DNA of 64,000 nucleotides from contig JAIUJO010000299.1 in NCBI GenBank assembly GCA_023846275.1, positions 391,001 to 455,000 of the forward strand, read 5' to 3'. The position numbers and the translations under genes are program-made. Under the pieces are notes generated by a model, which worked only from the letters and a program-made list of their open reading frames with translations, did not search any database and was not told the origin of the DNA. This document shows positions 35,501 to 50,500 of the stretch, piece by piece. Positions within the stretch are counted from its first letter, which is position 1, and every line of letters begins with the position of its first letter. Origin of the DNA: Vanilla planifolia. Taxonomy: Eukaryota > Streptophyta > Magnoliopsida > Asparagales > Orchidaceae.

Positions 35501-38500
35501 CAATCAAGACGAAATAAATGTAATTAGATTCCTCTCGAACTACATAAAATAATTTTTTTATCCTCAAATAATTTTTAATTTTTTTTTACTAATTTTATAA
35601 GAAATTTTGATGATTAATAGATTTGAGTATTTTGTATAATTGATTTAGGAATATTATTGAACACAATTTTTTAATTAAATTTATCTCATTTCTTAAAAGT
35701 TTTCTTTTTATTTTCTTATATCATTACATAACTCTCAGTCTCCTCGCTTATGACCTTTATGTCACTTTTATTTTGATACATACACTACATCAATTTATGC
35801 CATTGTTACTTTAATATATAGTTTTGTATCATGAAAATAATTATTTTTGTTGTCCACTCTTCTTTAACTAGGTCATTTAGGGACATTGCAAATCAAGTTC
35901 AATCGAAATGAAAAAAATATCATTAAAATAATCATCCTAAACTATTTCAACATAAACATTTATTTTCATACTTTTAAGTAGTATAGTTTCTATAGTTATA
36001 ATATCTTTCATAAGTCATTCCATTTTGAGTATCTTGGAATGCAACCTTCTTAGATAGTTTGTTTTATATGTTCAATTTTTTTGCTTTGATTTGGTTATGA
36101 TTCTATGTAACTCCAAATCTCCTCCTATTTGACAATTACTTTGCTTTGATTTCATTATATTACATTGCATCAATTTATCTGACATTGTTTTACTAAATAA
36201 TAATAAAATATTAAAATAAAAATATAATATTTTTATACTTGTTTGCTTTTGTGATCCACAATAAATAAAAATTACGTCAAATTTATCCAAAATAGGCAAT
36301 GTTACACACTTATAAGTTTGCTCTATCCAATTAAATATTTATTATTATATTTAGAGTTTTTTTGTGCATTTGACACACATTAGAATAAATTTTTGATTCA
36401 CGAATAATTTGATAATAAAAAATGTTTACATCTTTTTAATATCATGGAATGCTTCTTTCCAATGCAAATTATTTGCTTTGATTTGACTATGTTATTATCT
36501 AGCTCAAAATCACACCTCTAAAACAACATGATTTGTATATATAATCATACTTCAATTAATCTTATTTCAACTTTAATATATATTCATAAATATGAAAACA
36601 TAAATTTTTTATTATTTATTATTTACTTTGATAATTTGTTTTGATTACATATGAGATCCATTTGAGAGTAAAATGTTGTTAGAGTCCTCTTTAAGAGATT
36701 TATTAATGTAAAAAATTACTATTTATTTTTAAATATCTTTTTTATTATTATGGCAAACGTTTTGAAGGATTTCCAATCATAATTGATTTGATGATTAAGT
36801 AGGTTATGGTCAATCTCTTTAGAATCATTGAATACAACTTTAATGAAGAATGTTTCCCATCTTTCAAAAGTTTTTACTTTCATTTGGTTATGTTATTATG
36901 TGATATTAAATCTCCTTTGGTGCACCTTTTACATTAAATCCATTTAATTATATTATAATGCTTCAATTTATTTCATTTGAGATCTAATATTTCTTTACTT
37001 ATTATTAATATAATAATTTAATGTTATTTTTTATTGTTTATTTCCATATTTATAATAATTCTAAACACTGTTCAATCAAGACAAAACAAATGTCGATGAA
37101 CTCTTGTTGACGAGCTCCATCTAATTAAATAATAATTTTTATATTTTTTAAATATTTTACTTTCCAAGATATTAGAAACTTTTATGAGATAATTTGGTTA
37201 CTACATAATTTAGTATTCAGAGACACTATAGGAGATCACTTGAGTAACTTTGCGTCAAACATTACAATAAAATGTCTATTGTTTCTTAAAATTTTTTCTT
37301 TTCATTTGGTTATGTTACTTTAACTCAAAATGACATCTCTCGCCACATTTCAATATACTTTTCTTGTATTACAATTCTTGAATTTGTATAATTTTAACAT
37401 TAATATAACTTTACTTAATATTGAAATAATAATTTATTTTTATTATTGCATATTTTATTTATAATTCGTAGAAATTCTAAATTATATTTGATCAAGAAAA
37501 AACTCCTTGGGCTCATCTCAATATGCATTATCCAATAAATTTATTATTTTTAAATTTTAAATTATTTTATTTTCTAAGGTTTTGGCATCTTTTATGAATT
37601 ATTTAATTGGCACTTCATTTGTTGATTGAATGTGTAATACTCAATGACCATAAAATCTTCAAATACAACTTTCCATTATAATATATATCATTTCCTAAAA
37701 TGTGTTAAATTCACTTGTTTTTTCTACTACATAATAAAAAATCTGGTCTCATGTTACACTTACCTTTCAATGATTTAGTTATAATATATTTTATCAAGTT
37801 ACCACTTTTAAATTTTAAAACCAATTTACTGAATACAAAAATAATGACTTGTTAGCATTTATGCTTATATAATTTTGTAAATTGCAGTAATTTAAAATGT
37901 TGTCTCATCAAGATGAAAAAATATCATTTCTCTTCTCAATAGGAATTAGCAAAATTAAATTTTTATTTTGATATATTTAAATAATTATTTAAATATTTTT
38001 TCAAGAACATATTTTTATAGATTTTTTCCATACTTTGTGAGACATGTTGATTTGTGCATTATTTGATAATTGAGGATGTTACAGTCAAACTCTTTAGTAT
38101 CTTTGAATCAATTGTTCTCAAATAATATTCTTTGATTTATGTCTCATGGTATTGTTGTAATGCTTTGAGTCTATTATATTACTTTATTTTTAATTTATCT
38201 TATTTTATATTTATTATAAATTTATCTAGTATTTAAAATATAATTTATTATTATTTATGCTTATTTTATTTGGTAGTTCAATGTATCCAAAATGAGATCT
38301 AATTCAGTTGATGTAGACAAGGATGGAGTTACCTCGACCTGCTCCATCAAATTAAATATTCTTTTTTATATATTTTAAATATTTTATTTTCTTATGTTTT
38401 GGCCTACTTTAAAATACATTTCAATTTCTATTTGATTAAATGATTAACAATATACACTAGATGAACTTAATATATAAGAATTTCGGTTTCTTATATAATA

Positions 38501-41500
38501 AATTCTTTTTACAAAGTTTTTGGTTTGATTTCATTATAGTACTGTGTAACTCTAAATCTCTTCTTAGTGACCTCTATATTATTTATTTTATTATATTATA
38601 TTACTTTAATATTTTTTGTTTTACTTATATTATATATACTTTGCATTAAAATAATATTTTAAAATTATTGAAAGATTATTACATTAATAATTGATAGTAA
38701 TTAAAAATTATACTTAATTAAGATGAGATAAACTTCATTAGAATAATCTTAACAAGCATTATCCAATTGAATTTATACATTTTTATCATTTTTTCATATT
38801 TTTTCAAATAGTTTTTCACATTTTTATATGGTTTTATGATTTTGATATAATTTGATAATCAAAGCTTCGTGCTTGATCTCTAGAATATTGTATAATTAAA
38901 CTTTTTAACAAAAGTATCTCATTTTTCAAAGATTTTACTTTAATTTGTTAATATAGTTATGTAACCCAAAATCTTCACTCGTGCAACTAATAAATTTCCT
39001 TTGTTTGAAAAAACATTTGTTTCATCACTTCATATTATTTCAATTTTAATTATTGTTTACTAAATATTTAAAGTCTAATATACTATTATTAATGATTACA
39101 CAATTTTATAATTCGTAGTAGTTATAAATGAATGCCATTGAAGATGAAATAAATGTTATTAATTCGGTCTCAACAAGTTCTGCAAATTAAATATTTTATT
39201 TTGAAAAGTTTTTCTAACATTAAAAGTGATTTGTATTTTTGTTTAATTTTATGATAGAGATGTTGCACTCAATTTTCGTAGTATCTTGGAATAAGACGTC
39301 GAACTATCTTGGAATGAAACTTTCATAGATAATTTATCTCATTTCTTAAAAGCTTTTCTTTAATTTAGTTATATTACTTCAAAAATATATATCTCCTCTC
39401 ATTTGATATCATCATCACTTTGATTCGATTTTATGATATTAATTCAATTTATGTTTTTTAATTATCAATATTTATAGTCACACAATAAAAAATTAATTTA
39501 TTTGTTATTTTTGCTTATTTACCATGATAGTTCATAGTAATTGCAAATAAGGCTAGATCAAGACAACTAAAATGCCTATGGACCCATCTTCTTGAGCTTT
39601 GTTAGATTAAATATTTTGTTATAGTTACAAACTTTCTATTTGATGAATGTTTTGGCATGCTTTAATGGACATTTTAATTTGCATCTAATTTAACCATTGA
39701 TAACAATATACATGGTCAACTTAATAAATTAGAATTTAAATTTCTTATATAATTTATCAGATTTATAAAATATTTTTACTCATTTGTTATTATGTTACTG
39801 TGAGGCCCTAAACCTTTTCTTATGTGATGTTTACTTTATTTTCACTTATTTGATTACATTATTTCGATAGATGTTTTTTTATCTTTAATATAAATTTAAT
39901 TAATATTAATTAAAAATTGTTTCCAATTTATGCTAATTTTATTTATTGATTCACAAATTCCCCAAATAAAAAACAAATGGCAACAAAGTTGTCTACAAGA
40001 GCTTTATCCAATTAAATATTTTTATTACTACAAATATTTTTTAGGGATTCTGCATGCCTTAATAATCATTACAATCCGTACTTGATTTGAACTTATCTTT
40101 CTCTAAAAATTTAACTCCCCATGAATTTTTTACTCCAAATTGTTTGTATTATAATGTAACTATTAATATTAACTTATATTTGTTTACTTGTTGCAATTTT
40201 CGTTTTATTAACTTACTTTAATTTAATAATTTTCTATTTTATTATTTATTTACTTTATGTTAGGAAGCAATTTCTTTAATTTATGCTTATTTAGATTCAT
40301 ATTTCACTATAATTAAAAAAATTATCGATAGACATTCAAAAAACATTGTTTAACTCCTTTTGACGAGTTTTGTAACATTAATAAATTTTTTAATATTTTT
40401 AAATATTTTATTCTTTAGGAGTATTATATGCTTTGCAAGAAATTTGAAATGGTACCTTCTTTGATGATTATGAATGTCATACTCCAAAACCTTTGCATGT
40501 CGGAATGTAGCTCTCATATATAATTTTTCTAGTTTCTTGAAATTTTAATATTTGACTTTCTGGCATTACTATGAAAAAAAATTCAACTCGCGTGTGACCT
40601 TTAAAACATAATGATTTGGTTTTATCATATTGCTTGAATTTATCTTCTTTTTAATTTAAAATATATTTACTTAACCTTAAAATGATTATTTATTATTAAT
40701 TGTGCTTATTTGGTTTCATAATTCGTAATAATTCTAAACGAGGGTTTCTAAAGAGAAACCAAACATCTTTAGATTGACCTCAATGAGCTTTATCTATTAA
40801 AATATTAATTCTTATTTCTTTAAATAACATTTTGGTGATTTGCTCCTAATATAGTAACTGATGATGTAATAATTGATCTAAATTGAATCTTAGAACGTAA
40901 CTTTCTCATTAAATTGATCTTGTTATATCAAAGTTTTTAATGTGATTTAATCATATATTTTTATGTAATTCTTAATGTTATCTTTTGTGATCTTTATTTC
41001 CATTTTTTGGGTTATTTTATATTTCTTCAATTTATCACATTTTATATATAACATATATTTACTTAAAATTGGAATTGTTAATTTTATTTGTCCTTATTTA
41101 TTTTAGTAATTCAAATTAAATCCTAATGAGTTTTGACAAAGTGAAACCAATGTCATTGGACTCACCTTAATGTAATATAAGTGACTGAATATTCATTATA
41201 ATATATTTAAAAATTCTTTTTCATTATGGTTTTTGAATTCTCCATAAGTCATTTTGATTCAAAATTTCTTTAATGTTTGAGGATGTTACACTTGATCTCC
41301 TTAGTGTTTTGAATGCACCATTATTGTATAGTTTATCTCATTTATTCAATTTTTTACTTTTATTTGGTTATACATTATGAATGTCAAATTGACATATCAT
41401 AAAATCTTTTCTGGACATTGATTTTACCACATTACCTTACATCAATATATCTTATTCCTAAATTAATATGTATTTACTAATATTAAAAACCATTATTATT

Positions 41501-44500
41501 ATTTATACTTATTTAATATTGAAATTGATAGTTAAATCTAATGAGGAATAATCAAGTTGAAATAAATGTCATTGGACTTCCCTCAAATACCTCTATCTAA
41601 ATAGATGTTCATTATATATTTTTAAATATTTTATTTTGTTTAATTTTTAAGATGATTGATGAGACATTTAAAATTTTACTTGATTGGATGAGTGAGACTG
41701 CTACACTAGATCTCCTTTGTGTTTTGAAACACAAACTTAACATTTAATCTAACTGATTTCTATTATATTTTTTCTACAATGATGAAATATTATTTTAAAA
41801 ATCTAATTCTTCTTTTTTCTGACCTTTAAATTGTGCTGATTTTGTTATAGTATATTGCTCTAATTATCATATTTTATTTTTAATATGTATGAACTTAATA
41901 TAAAAAATTTATTTGATTTTATTTTTTTTATTTTAATTTTTTCAATTATCATTAAATAAAAAATGAGGTATAACAGAGAGAAAATAAAATCATTTGCCTT
42001 ATGTTAGTAGCATCTATTTAATTAAATGTTCATTTCTTTTAAATATCTTGGTTTCTTAGTTTGGTAATGCTTTAGTACAATTTTGATTCATACATGATTT
42101 AATGAGCATTGATATCATAATCAATCTCCTTTGTATCTTGGAATGTAATATTCTTATATGATTTATTTCATTTATTCAAATTTGTCACCTTATTTTGCTA
42201 TCTAGTTCAAAAGGTCTAACTATATCTTTAGGTGACCTTTAAGTTGTTTTGAATTCACTATATTATACTACTTAAAAATTGTCTCATTTAATCTCTAGTA
42301 TATATTTTCAAAATATGAATGTAATAGTTTTTTGTTTTTTATGATGCTTAGTATTGCAATTTCCATTATTTACAAACAAGACACAATTTGAATGAAATAA
42401 TTATCATTGAACTTGCCTTAAATACTTAACATGATTAAACTTTTTAAAAGTTTTTTCTATATTTCAATGAAATAATTGTTTTTCTTTTTTCTATTGCTTT
42501 TATTTTATTTTATTACAAAGTAACATTAAATTTCCCTATATGTGACCTTGACATTACTTTTATTTAGTCATATTAAGTAACACTAATTTATTTCATTTTA
42601 GCTTGAACATAATTTACTTAATACTAAATATTATAATTTGTTTTTTTACTTTTTAATTTGAAGTATTTGTAAATGAGCCTTGACCTTGACGAAATAAACA
42701 TCGTTAGGCTTGTCATGACATTCTCTATCTAGTTAAATAATATTTATTTATTTTGTTTAAATACTTTTTGTTTCTATTACTTTAGCATACCATAAGATAT
42801 GTTGCACCCAATCCCTTTAGCATCTTTGAATGTAAGTTTGTAGTTTAATCTATCACATTTTAACATAGTTTTCCATTTGATTAAGTTATATTATTATTTA
42901 ACTCTAAATCTCCTCTAGTCATTTAGTTTTATTACATTACTTTAATTTATCTTCATTTAACATTAATATAAATTTTTTTAACTTAGTAATAATAATTTAT
43001 TATTATTCATGAATATTGAATTTGGTAATTCATATTAAATCGAATGATTTATGAATGATAAAAAAAGAAGCATCATTGGCTCATCTTTTTGAGATATATC
43101 CAATTATATTAATATTTTAAATATTTTAAATATTTTAATTTCTAGAATTTTAGCACTCTTTAAGAGAGATTTCATTAAAACAAGTTTGATGGTAAAACAT
43201 ATTAGAATTAATCTTCTTGGTATCTTTGAAATTGTTTGTACTATATTATTTATCTTAGTTCCCCAAACTTGTTTGAGTTCATTTGATTATATATGTATGT
43301 ACCTTTGTGTCTCCTTTCGTGTGACCTTTACATCTTTTTAATAAAAATACATTATTTTACTTCAATTACATAATTACTACATTAATATAAAACAAAATAA
43401 CATTAATAAAAAATTATTACTATTTTTTATTATTTTATGCTTTGACCTAACCAAAACTTAGTTCTAATCGAGAGCAAACAACATCCTTGAACCCATTTTG
43501 ATAAGCTCGATAAAAAATATTATTAATTTAAAAATATTTTATTTACCTTTGTTAAAAGAAAATTTTCATTCGGTATTTTGTAATGATTTGATTCATCTTC
43601 GACTTAATGTTCGATGAAATTACACTTATCACTCTAAGATCTAAAAATCAATGTTTTCCATAAAACGTATCTGATTTCTTAAAATTTTTTCCTTTGATTT
43701 GGTTAATTACAAAGAAACTGTAGTTCCCTACTCTTATGTCATTTACATCACCTTTATTTTTTTTATACTATATTACCTTAGTTTATCTTATTTTAGCTTT
43801 AACATGCATTAACATAATATTAAAATAACACTTTATTATGATTTATATTAATTATTTTTTATTTTTAAGTATTTTTTAATTATTTTTGGAAAGTTTGAAA
43901 GAGATTTCATTTCTTACAAAATTTACTAATGGAGGATGTTACTCTCAATCAACTTAGAATATTGCAATGTAATTTTCTCATACATTTATCAAATTTTGTC
44001 AAATGTTTAACTTTCATTTGGTTGTATTTGTATGTAACACTAAATCTCTTCTTGTGTGACCTATACAACATTTTAATTTTGTTATATTATCTTGTTTCAA
44101 TTTATCTGAATTAATATTTAACACTATTATAATTAATAATAAAATAATAATTTATTAGTATTTTCTTGTTTAACATTGTAATTAGTAGCAATTCCATATG
44201 AGTTTTGGTCGAAACAGAATAGACATCGTTGCACTCTTCTTTACAAGCTCTATCAAATTAAACATTTTTTTAAAAATATTTAATTTTCTATGATTTTGGC
44301 ATTCTTTTTTAGTCATTTCAATTGGCAAATGATATATTGGTTGGGGAGATTATACTAAATCTCTTTAGTATTTTAGAATGTAACTTTCCATTGTAATTTA
44401 TCTCATTATTCACATTTATTTTCATTTGGTTATGTTCCAATATGAATCCAAATTTCCATTCGCTTGACCTTTATGTCTCTTTAATTTGATTATGATATAA

Positions 44501-47500
44501 CTCTCATTTTTTTTACTTTCAACTTTAGTATATTTTCATTCAATATTAAAAAAATTATCATTTATGATAATTTACATTTCTAATTTGTAAAGAAATCCAA
44601 ATAACATCTAATTGGATTACATTTGATGATATTTTAAAATTTAAAATAAACTTTGTTTGGCTCTTCTTCAAGCGTTTATCAAAAGAAGTTTTTATTATTA
44701 TATTTTTAATATTTTCTCTGTATCATTTTTGTAAGTTTTAATAGGCATTTTGATTCATACAAGATTTGATGTTCAAGAATTCTCTATTTGATCTCCTCAG
44801 TATCCTGGAATACAACTTTTGCGAAACGTTTTCGATTGACTCAAGTCATTCACTTTGATTGGGTTATATTTTGATGTAATTCCAAATCACTACTCGTTGA
44901 CCATTAGATAACCTTGATTTAGTGAATTTACATTGATTCAGTTAAATTTCTATGAAAGTAAAAATCTCTTCTCCTATGATCGTTACATAACTTTGATTTA
45001 GCTATATTTCAACTATTAATTTATCTTATTTGAATATTAGTCTATATTAATTACATATTAAAATAATATGTTACTCTTCTTTATTTTAATTTACACTGGT
45101 AATTAGAAAAAACTCTAAATAAAGTATGGTAGAGTTAAAATAAAAGTCATCAGGCCCATCTCAGGGAGCTTTACAAAACTACATATTCTTTTTCTATTTT
45201 TAAAAAATTTATTCTTTAATTTTCTCATTAATTTTAAAAAATATTGATTCATACTTGATTTGAATCTATGTATATTACACTAATCTCTTTAGTATCTTTG
45301 ATTTCAACTTTTGCGAGAAATTTATTTTATTTCTTCCAATTTTATGCTTTGACTTGGTTATACTATTGTTAGCATTAAATCTACTCTTACGTAACATTCA
45401 TATTGCTTTGATTTTGTAATATTGTTTGCATTATTTTATATCATTTATTAATGTAATATTTCTTTAACTTTAATTAATAACAATAATTTATTATTATTTT
45501 TTGTTTTTATTTTGAAAATTTTTTGTAATTCTTAATGAGGTTTGATCGAGAGTAAAAAAAAGCATTGTTATAATGCTTTATGAGAAACTTAAATTAGTGC
45601 CACATTTGATGATCAAGAATGTTACACTAAATAATTTTAGTGTCTTAGAATTTAGCTTTCCTATAAAATTTATCAAATTTCAAGAAATTACTAACTTTGA
45701 TTTGATTATTTTACTATATAACCCTAAATCTCCAATAGTGTCAGATTTACTTTATTTTGTATTTGGCTATGTTACACTTCTCAAATTTAACAAATTTACA
45801 CTATAATAAATATTTTTTTATTATTAAAGTAGTAATAAAGTATTATTTTTTCTTTTTTATTTTTGTAATTCATAGTAAGCTAAATGAGATGAGATGTAGA
45901 TGAAATAAATATTATTGGACATAACTAGATAAGATATTTCCATAAGCACATTTTTTATTTTAAATATTTCCCATTCTAAGATTTTGGCATGCTTTAAAGG
46001 CATTTCGATTTTTATATGACTTGATGATTAATGATTTTACACTCCATCACCTTATTACTTTGGAATGCAACTATCTCATACAATTTATCTCAAAATTTTA
46101 AATATTGTGTTTTCTTTTGGTTATATTATTTCTGAACTATAAATATTCCCTTATATGCTCTTTATATTACTTTTATTTATAACAATTTAGCCTTAATATA
46201 TATTTACTTAATATTAATATAATAATTTTTTTATTATTTATGCTTATTTAAATGTGTAATTCATGGTAGTTCAAAATATTGTTAGATTAAGATGAAAAAA
46301 TTGTTATTATGCTCATCTCTATTGGCTCTATATAACTAAATATTTGTTTTTTATATTTTAAATATTTTCTTTTCTAAGGTTTGAGCATGTTTTAGGAGAT
46401 ACTTCTATTCAAAATTGATTTGATGATTGAAGATATCACACTTGATCTCCTTACGATCAACAATTGCAACTTTACCATATAATTTGTCATTTCACAAATG
46501 TTTTCTCTTTCTTTTTATTATATTTATATGAAACCCATATTCTTTTCTCGTGAGACTTTAATTAACTTTGATTTTGTTTTGTTAAATTACTTAAATTTAT
46601 CTCATTTCAATTTTAATATATATTCACTTAATATTAATATAATAATATATCATTATTTATTTTTGTTTAATTTGGTAATTTTTAGTTATTCCAATTAATG
46701 TCTAATCAAGATGAGGTTAGCACCACTGATGCATTCGAATGAGTGTTATCATATTGAATATTTAATTTTTTTAAATTTTTAGAGATTTCATTTTTCTTTT
46801 GCTTTAGTATGCAATATAATGCATTTTACATCATCCATTATTTGATTATAAAAGATGTCACACTCAAACTCATTACTTTTCTGGAATAAAACTATCATGT
46901 ATAGTTTGTATCATTTCTTGACAAATTTTTTCTTGATTTTGTTATATTATAAAATGTTGTACTCTCATATAACTTTTAAATTAATTTTATTTAGTCATAA
47001 CATATTACCTTAATTAATCTTATTTTAGCTTTACTCCATTGTTTGATATTATCAAAGTAATACTTTTTTGTTATTCATGGCTTCTTGAATTTGTAATTTC
47101 TAGTAATTCTTGAAAATATCTCATCAAGACAAAAATAATTCCACTAGAGTCATCTTGATGAGCTCTATTAAGTTGAATATTTATTTTTATTTTTTTAAAT
47201 ATCTTTTTTAAGGTTTTTAGGAAGATTTATGAGAGGTTTTTATTTGCACTTTATTTAACAATTGAGTATGTCACAAAAATCTATTTAGCATCTTTGTATA
47301 CAAATTCCCTTTGATATTTTGGTCATTTCTTTAGATGTTTTAATTTCATTTGCTTATATTAACAACTTCAGATTTCCTCTCATGACATTTGTATCTCCTT
47401 GTTTCGAAATTATTACATCATATCAATTTTTCTAATTTTAATTTTAATATATATTTTTCTTTAATATTAAGAAAGATTAGTATTATTTATGCTTCTTTAA

Positions 47501-50500
47501 TTTCATACATCATTGTCCAAAGGAGGTTTGATTAAGACTAAACACCATTGCACTTATCACAATAAGCTCTATTGAATTCAATATTCATTTTTATAGGTTG
47601 AAATATTTTATTTTCTTATATTTTTTGCATGCATTACAAAACATAATAGAGGATGTTACACTTAGCAACCTTTAAATCTTTATATCCAATATTCCTATAT
47701 TATCATTTTATTTCTTTAATTATTTCTATCATTTTATCAAACTCTCTTATGTTGTGAGATTTACATCACTTTGGTTTGGTTATAATATATTACTTAAACT
47801 TATTTCATTTCATCTTTAATATATGTTTAGCAAATATTAAAACAAAACTATTTTTAATGATTATGCATAATTAAATATGTATTTTGTAGTGATTCTTGAA
47901 GAAGTCAGTTCGAGATTAAAAAAATTTCATTGGCCGTGACTCAACATCCTCCGTCCCCTTAAAATTTATTTTGTGATTTTTTTAAATTATTTTTCTCTTG
48001 AGCTTGTCTTGTTCTATGCGATAATTCAATTCATACCTAATTTGGTTATCAAAGATATCACCCTTGACCTTGTTAATGTCCTAGAATTTTATTTTCTTCC
48101 CAATTAATCTTATTTTTTTTAATTTTTCACATTCAATTGGTTACTTTGTTATTTAAATTTTGAACTCAACATTAATTACCTTAACATTGTTTTGATTTTG
48201 TTTTATTACTTTGCTTCAACTTATCTCATTTTAGTTTAGTATGTTTTAGTTAATATTAATGCTTTAATCGAATTGTAATTTTGCATATTTACAAAGGCAA
48301 TTCATATTACTTTTGAATGAGTTCTCATTAAGAATAAAAGAGTTCTTAGACTTACTTTGACAACTTCAAAAAATATTTTTTTTATATTTTCAAGAATTCT
48401 AATTAGTAAAGGTTTAATATCAGATTTGATGATAGAGGATGTTACTTTCTATCTCCTTAGTGTTTTAGAATAGAATTTTCTCATTCAATTTATCTCAATT
48501 GTTTAAATTTTTTGCAATGATTTAGTTATATTAATTTGAAACTCAAACTATATTCTTATGTGAATTTTACTTCATTTTTATTTTGTTATATTGCATTCTT
48601 TTAATTTATCTTATTTCATCATTAAAATATGTTTACTTGTAATAAAGAAATAATGTGTTACTAATTGCTCTGAGTTACCTTGGAAATTCATAGTAATTCA
48701 AATGAGGTTTGATTAAGATGAGCAGCATATCATTAAACTCATCTCAACCAGCTATATATAATTAAACATTCATTTTTTATATTTTATTAAGATACTATTT
48801 ATTTGGTATGCTTTAGAAATTTTGACTTGAACTAAATTTCATAAATTAGGATGCTATGCGAGATCTTCTTAGTAATTGGAATGCAAGTTTCTTTTACAAT
48901 TAATGTTATTTGTATAAATATTTCACTTTGAAATTGTTGTAATTTTGTGAACGTCTAATTCTCCTATCTTGTGACTTTTACTTCCCTTTTAATTTGTTAT
49001 ATGATATTCTTTCAATTTACCTCCTCTTAGCTTTCTATAAGTTTACATAAAAGTAGAAAATATTTGTATTATTTATGATTACTTGCTTTAGTGATTCATA
49101 ATAACTCCTAGCAATGGCCAATTTAAAAAATATATATTGTTTAACTAATATTGACAACCTCTATCAAATTTAATATTTATTTATGTATTTTTTAACTTTT
49201 TTGTTTTCTAAATTTCTAGATGATTTATGAAGCATTTCAATTCATACCATATTTAACTATCAAGAATCTCACACAAAATCCAGTTATTTCCTTGCAATAC
49301 AACTCCATCAAATAATCTCTCATTTCTTCAAAAGTTTTGCTTTCAATTTTTTTTGTTATAATTAAATGGTAATTTTTCTTATGGGCAACCTTAACTTCTC
49401 TTGAATTTTGATATATAACATTGCTTCAATTTAGCATAGCTTCAAAATACTATTTATTTACTTAATATTAAAAATAACAATTTGATTATTATTATTATTT
49501 ATGCTTATTCCAAACGAGGTTTGAACGAGATGAAACATACGTGGTTGTGTTCTTTTTTATGAGCTCTATCTTATTAAACATTCACTTTTTTCTTTTATAA
49601 ATAACATTTTATGGTTTTTAATGTTCTCTACTAGTCATTTCGATTCGCACATGACTTGACAATGGAGTGTGTTACACTCGATCAACACATATTCTATAAA
49701 TGTGACGTCCCAAAAAGTTCACCTTATTTGTTAAAATGTTTCACCTTTCTTTGACTGTATAACTATGTTACTCTAAATCTCAAATCATAACACGTTTATA
49801 TTATTATTATTTGCCTATATTATTTTTATTCAATTAATTTTTTAACCTTAATATTTATCTATTTAATATTTAAATAGTAATTTATTATTTTTTATGATTA
49901 TTTAAATTGGTAATTTATAGTAATTCTAATAACCTCCAATAGAGATAAGAAACATTATTGGACTCTTCTTAGCAAGCTTTATCTAATTCAGTTATTTTTA
50001 ATAGTTTTAAATATTATATTTTGTAAACTTTTGGCATGTATTATGAGATGTTTTTAATCATATATTATTTGATGATGAATGCATTACATTCCATCTTTAG
50101 TATCTTCAAGGAATCTTTCTCATTTAATATATCTCAATTCTTAAAACGTTTCACCTTGAATTGGTCATATTACTTTACAACACTAATTCTAATCTCATGT
50201 GCTTTTACATCACTTTGATTTGGTTATTTTACATTGCTTCACATTATCGCATTTTAAATTTAATATATGTTTAATTAATACTAAAATTATAATTTATTTC
50301 TGCTTAAGCATGTTTAATTTCATAATTTATAGTAATTCTAAATGAGAACTGATTAGGATGAAATAAATCACATTGGACATGGTCTTATGAATTTAATCCA
50401 ATTAAATATTTATTTTTTGGATTATTATTTTCTTAAAGGTTTTTAAAGCCTTAAAACACATTTAAATTTTTACATACTCTGTAGCTCGAGGAAATTACAC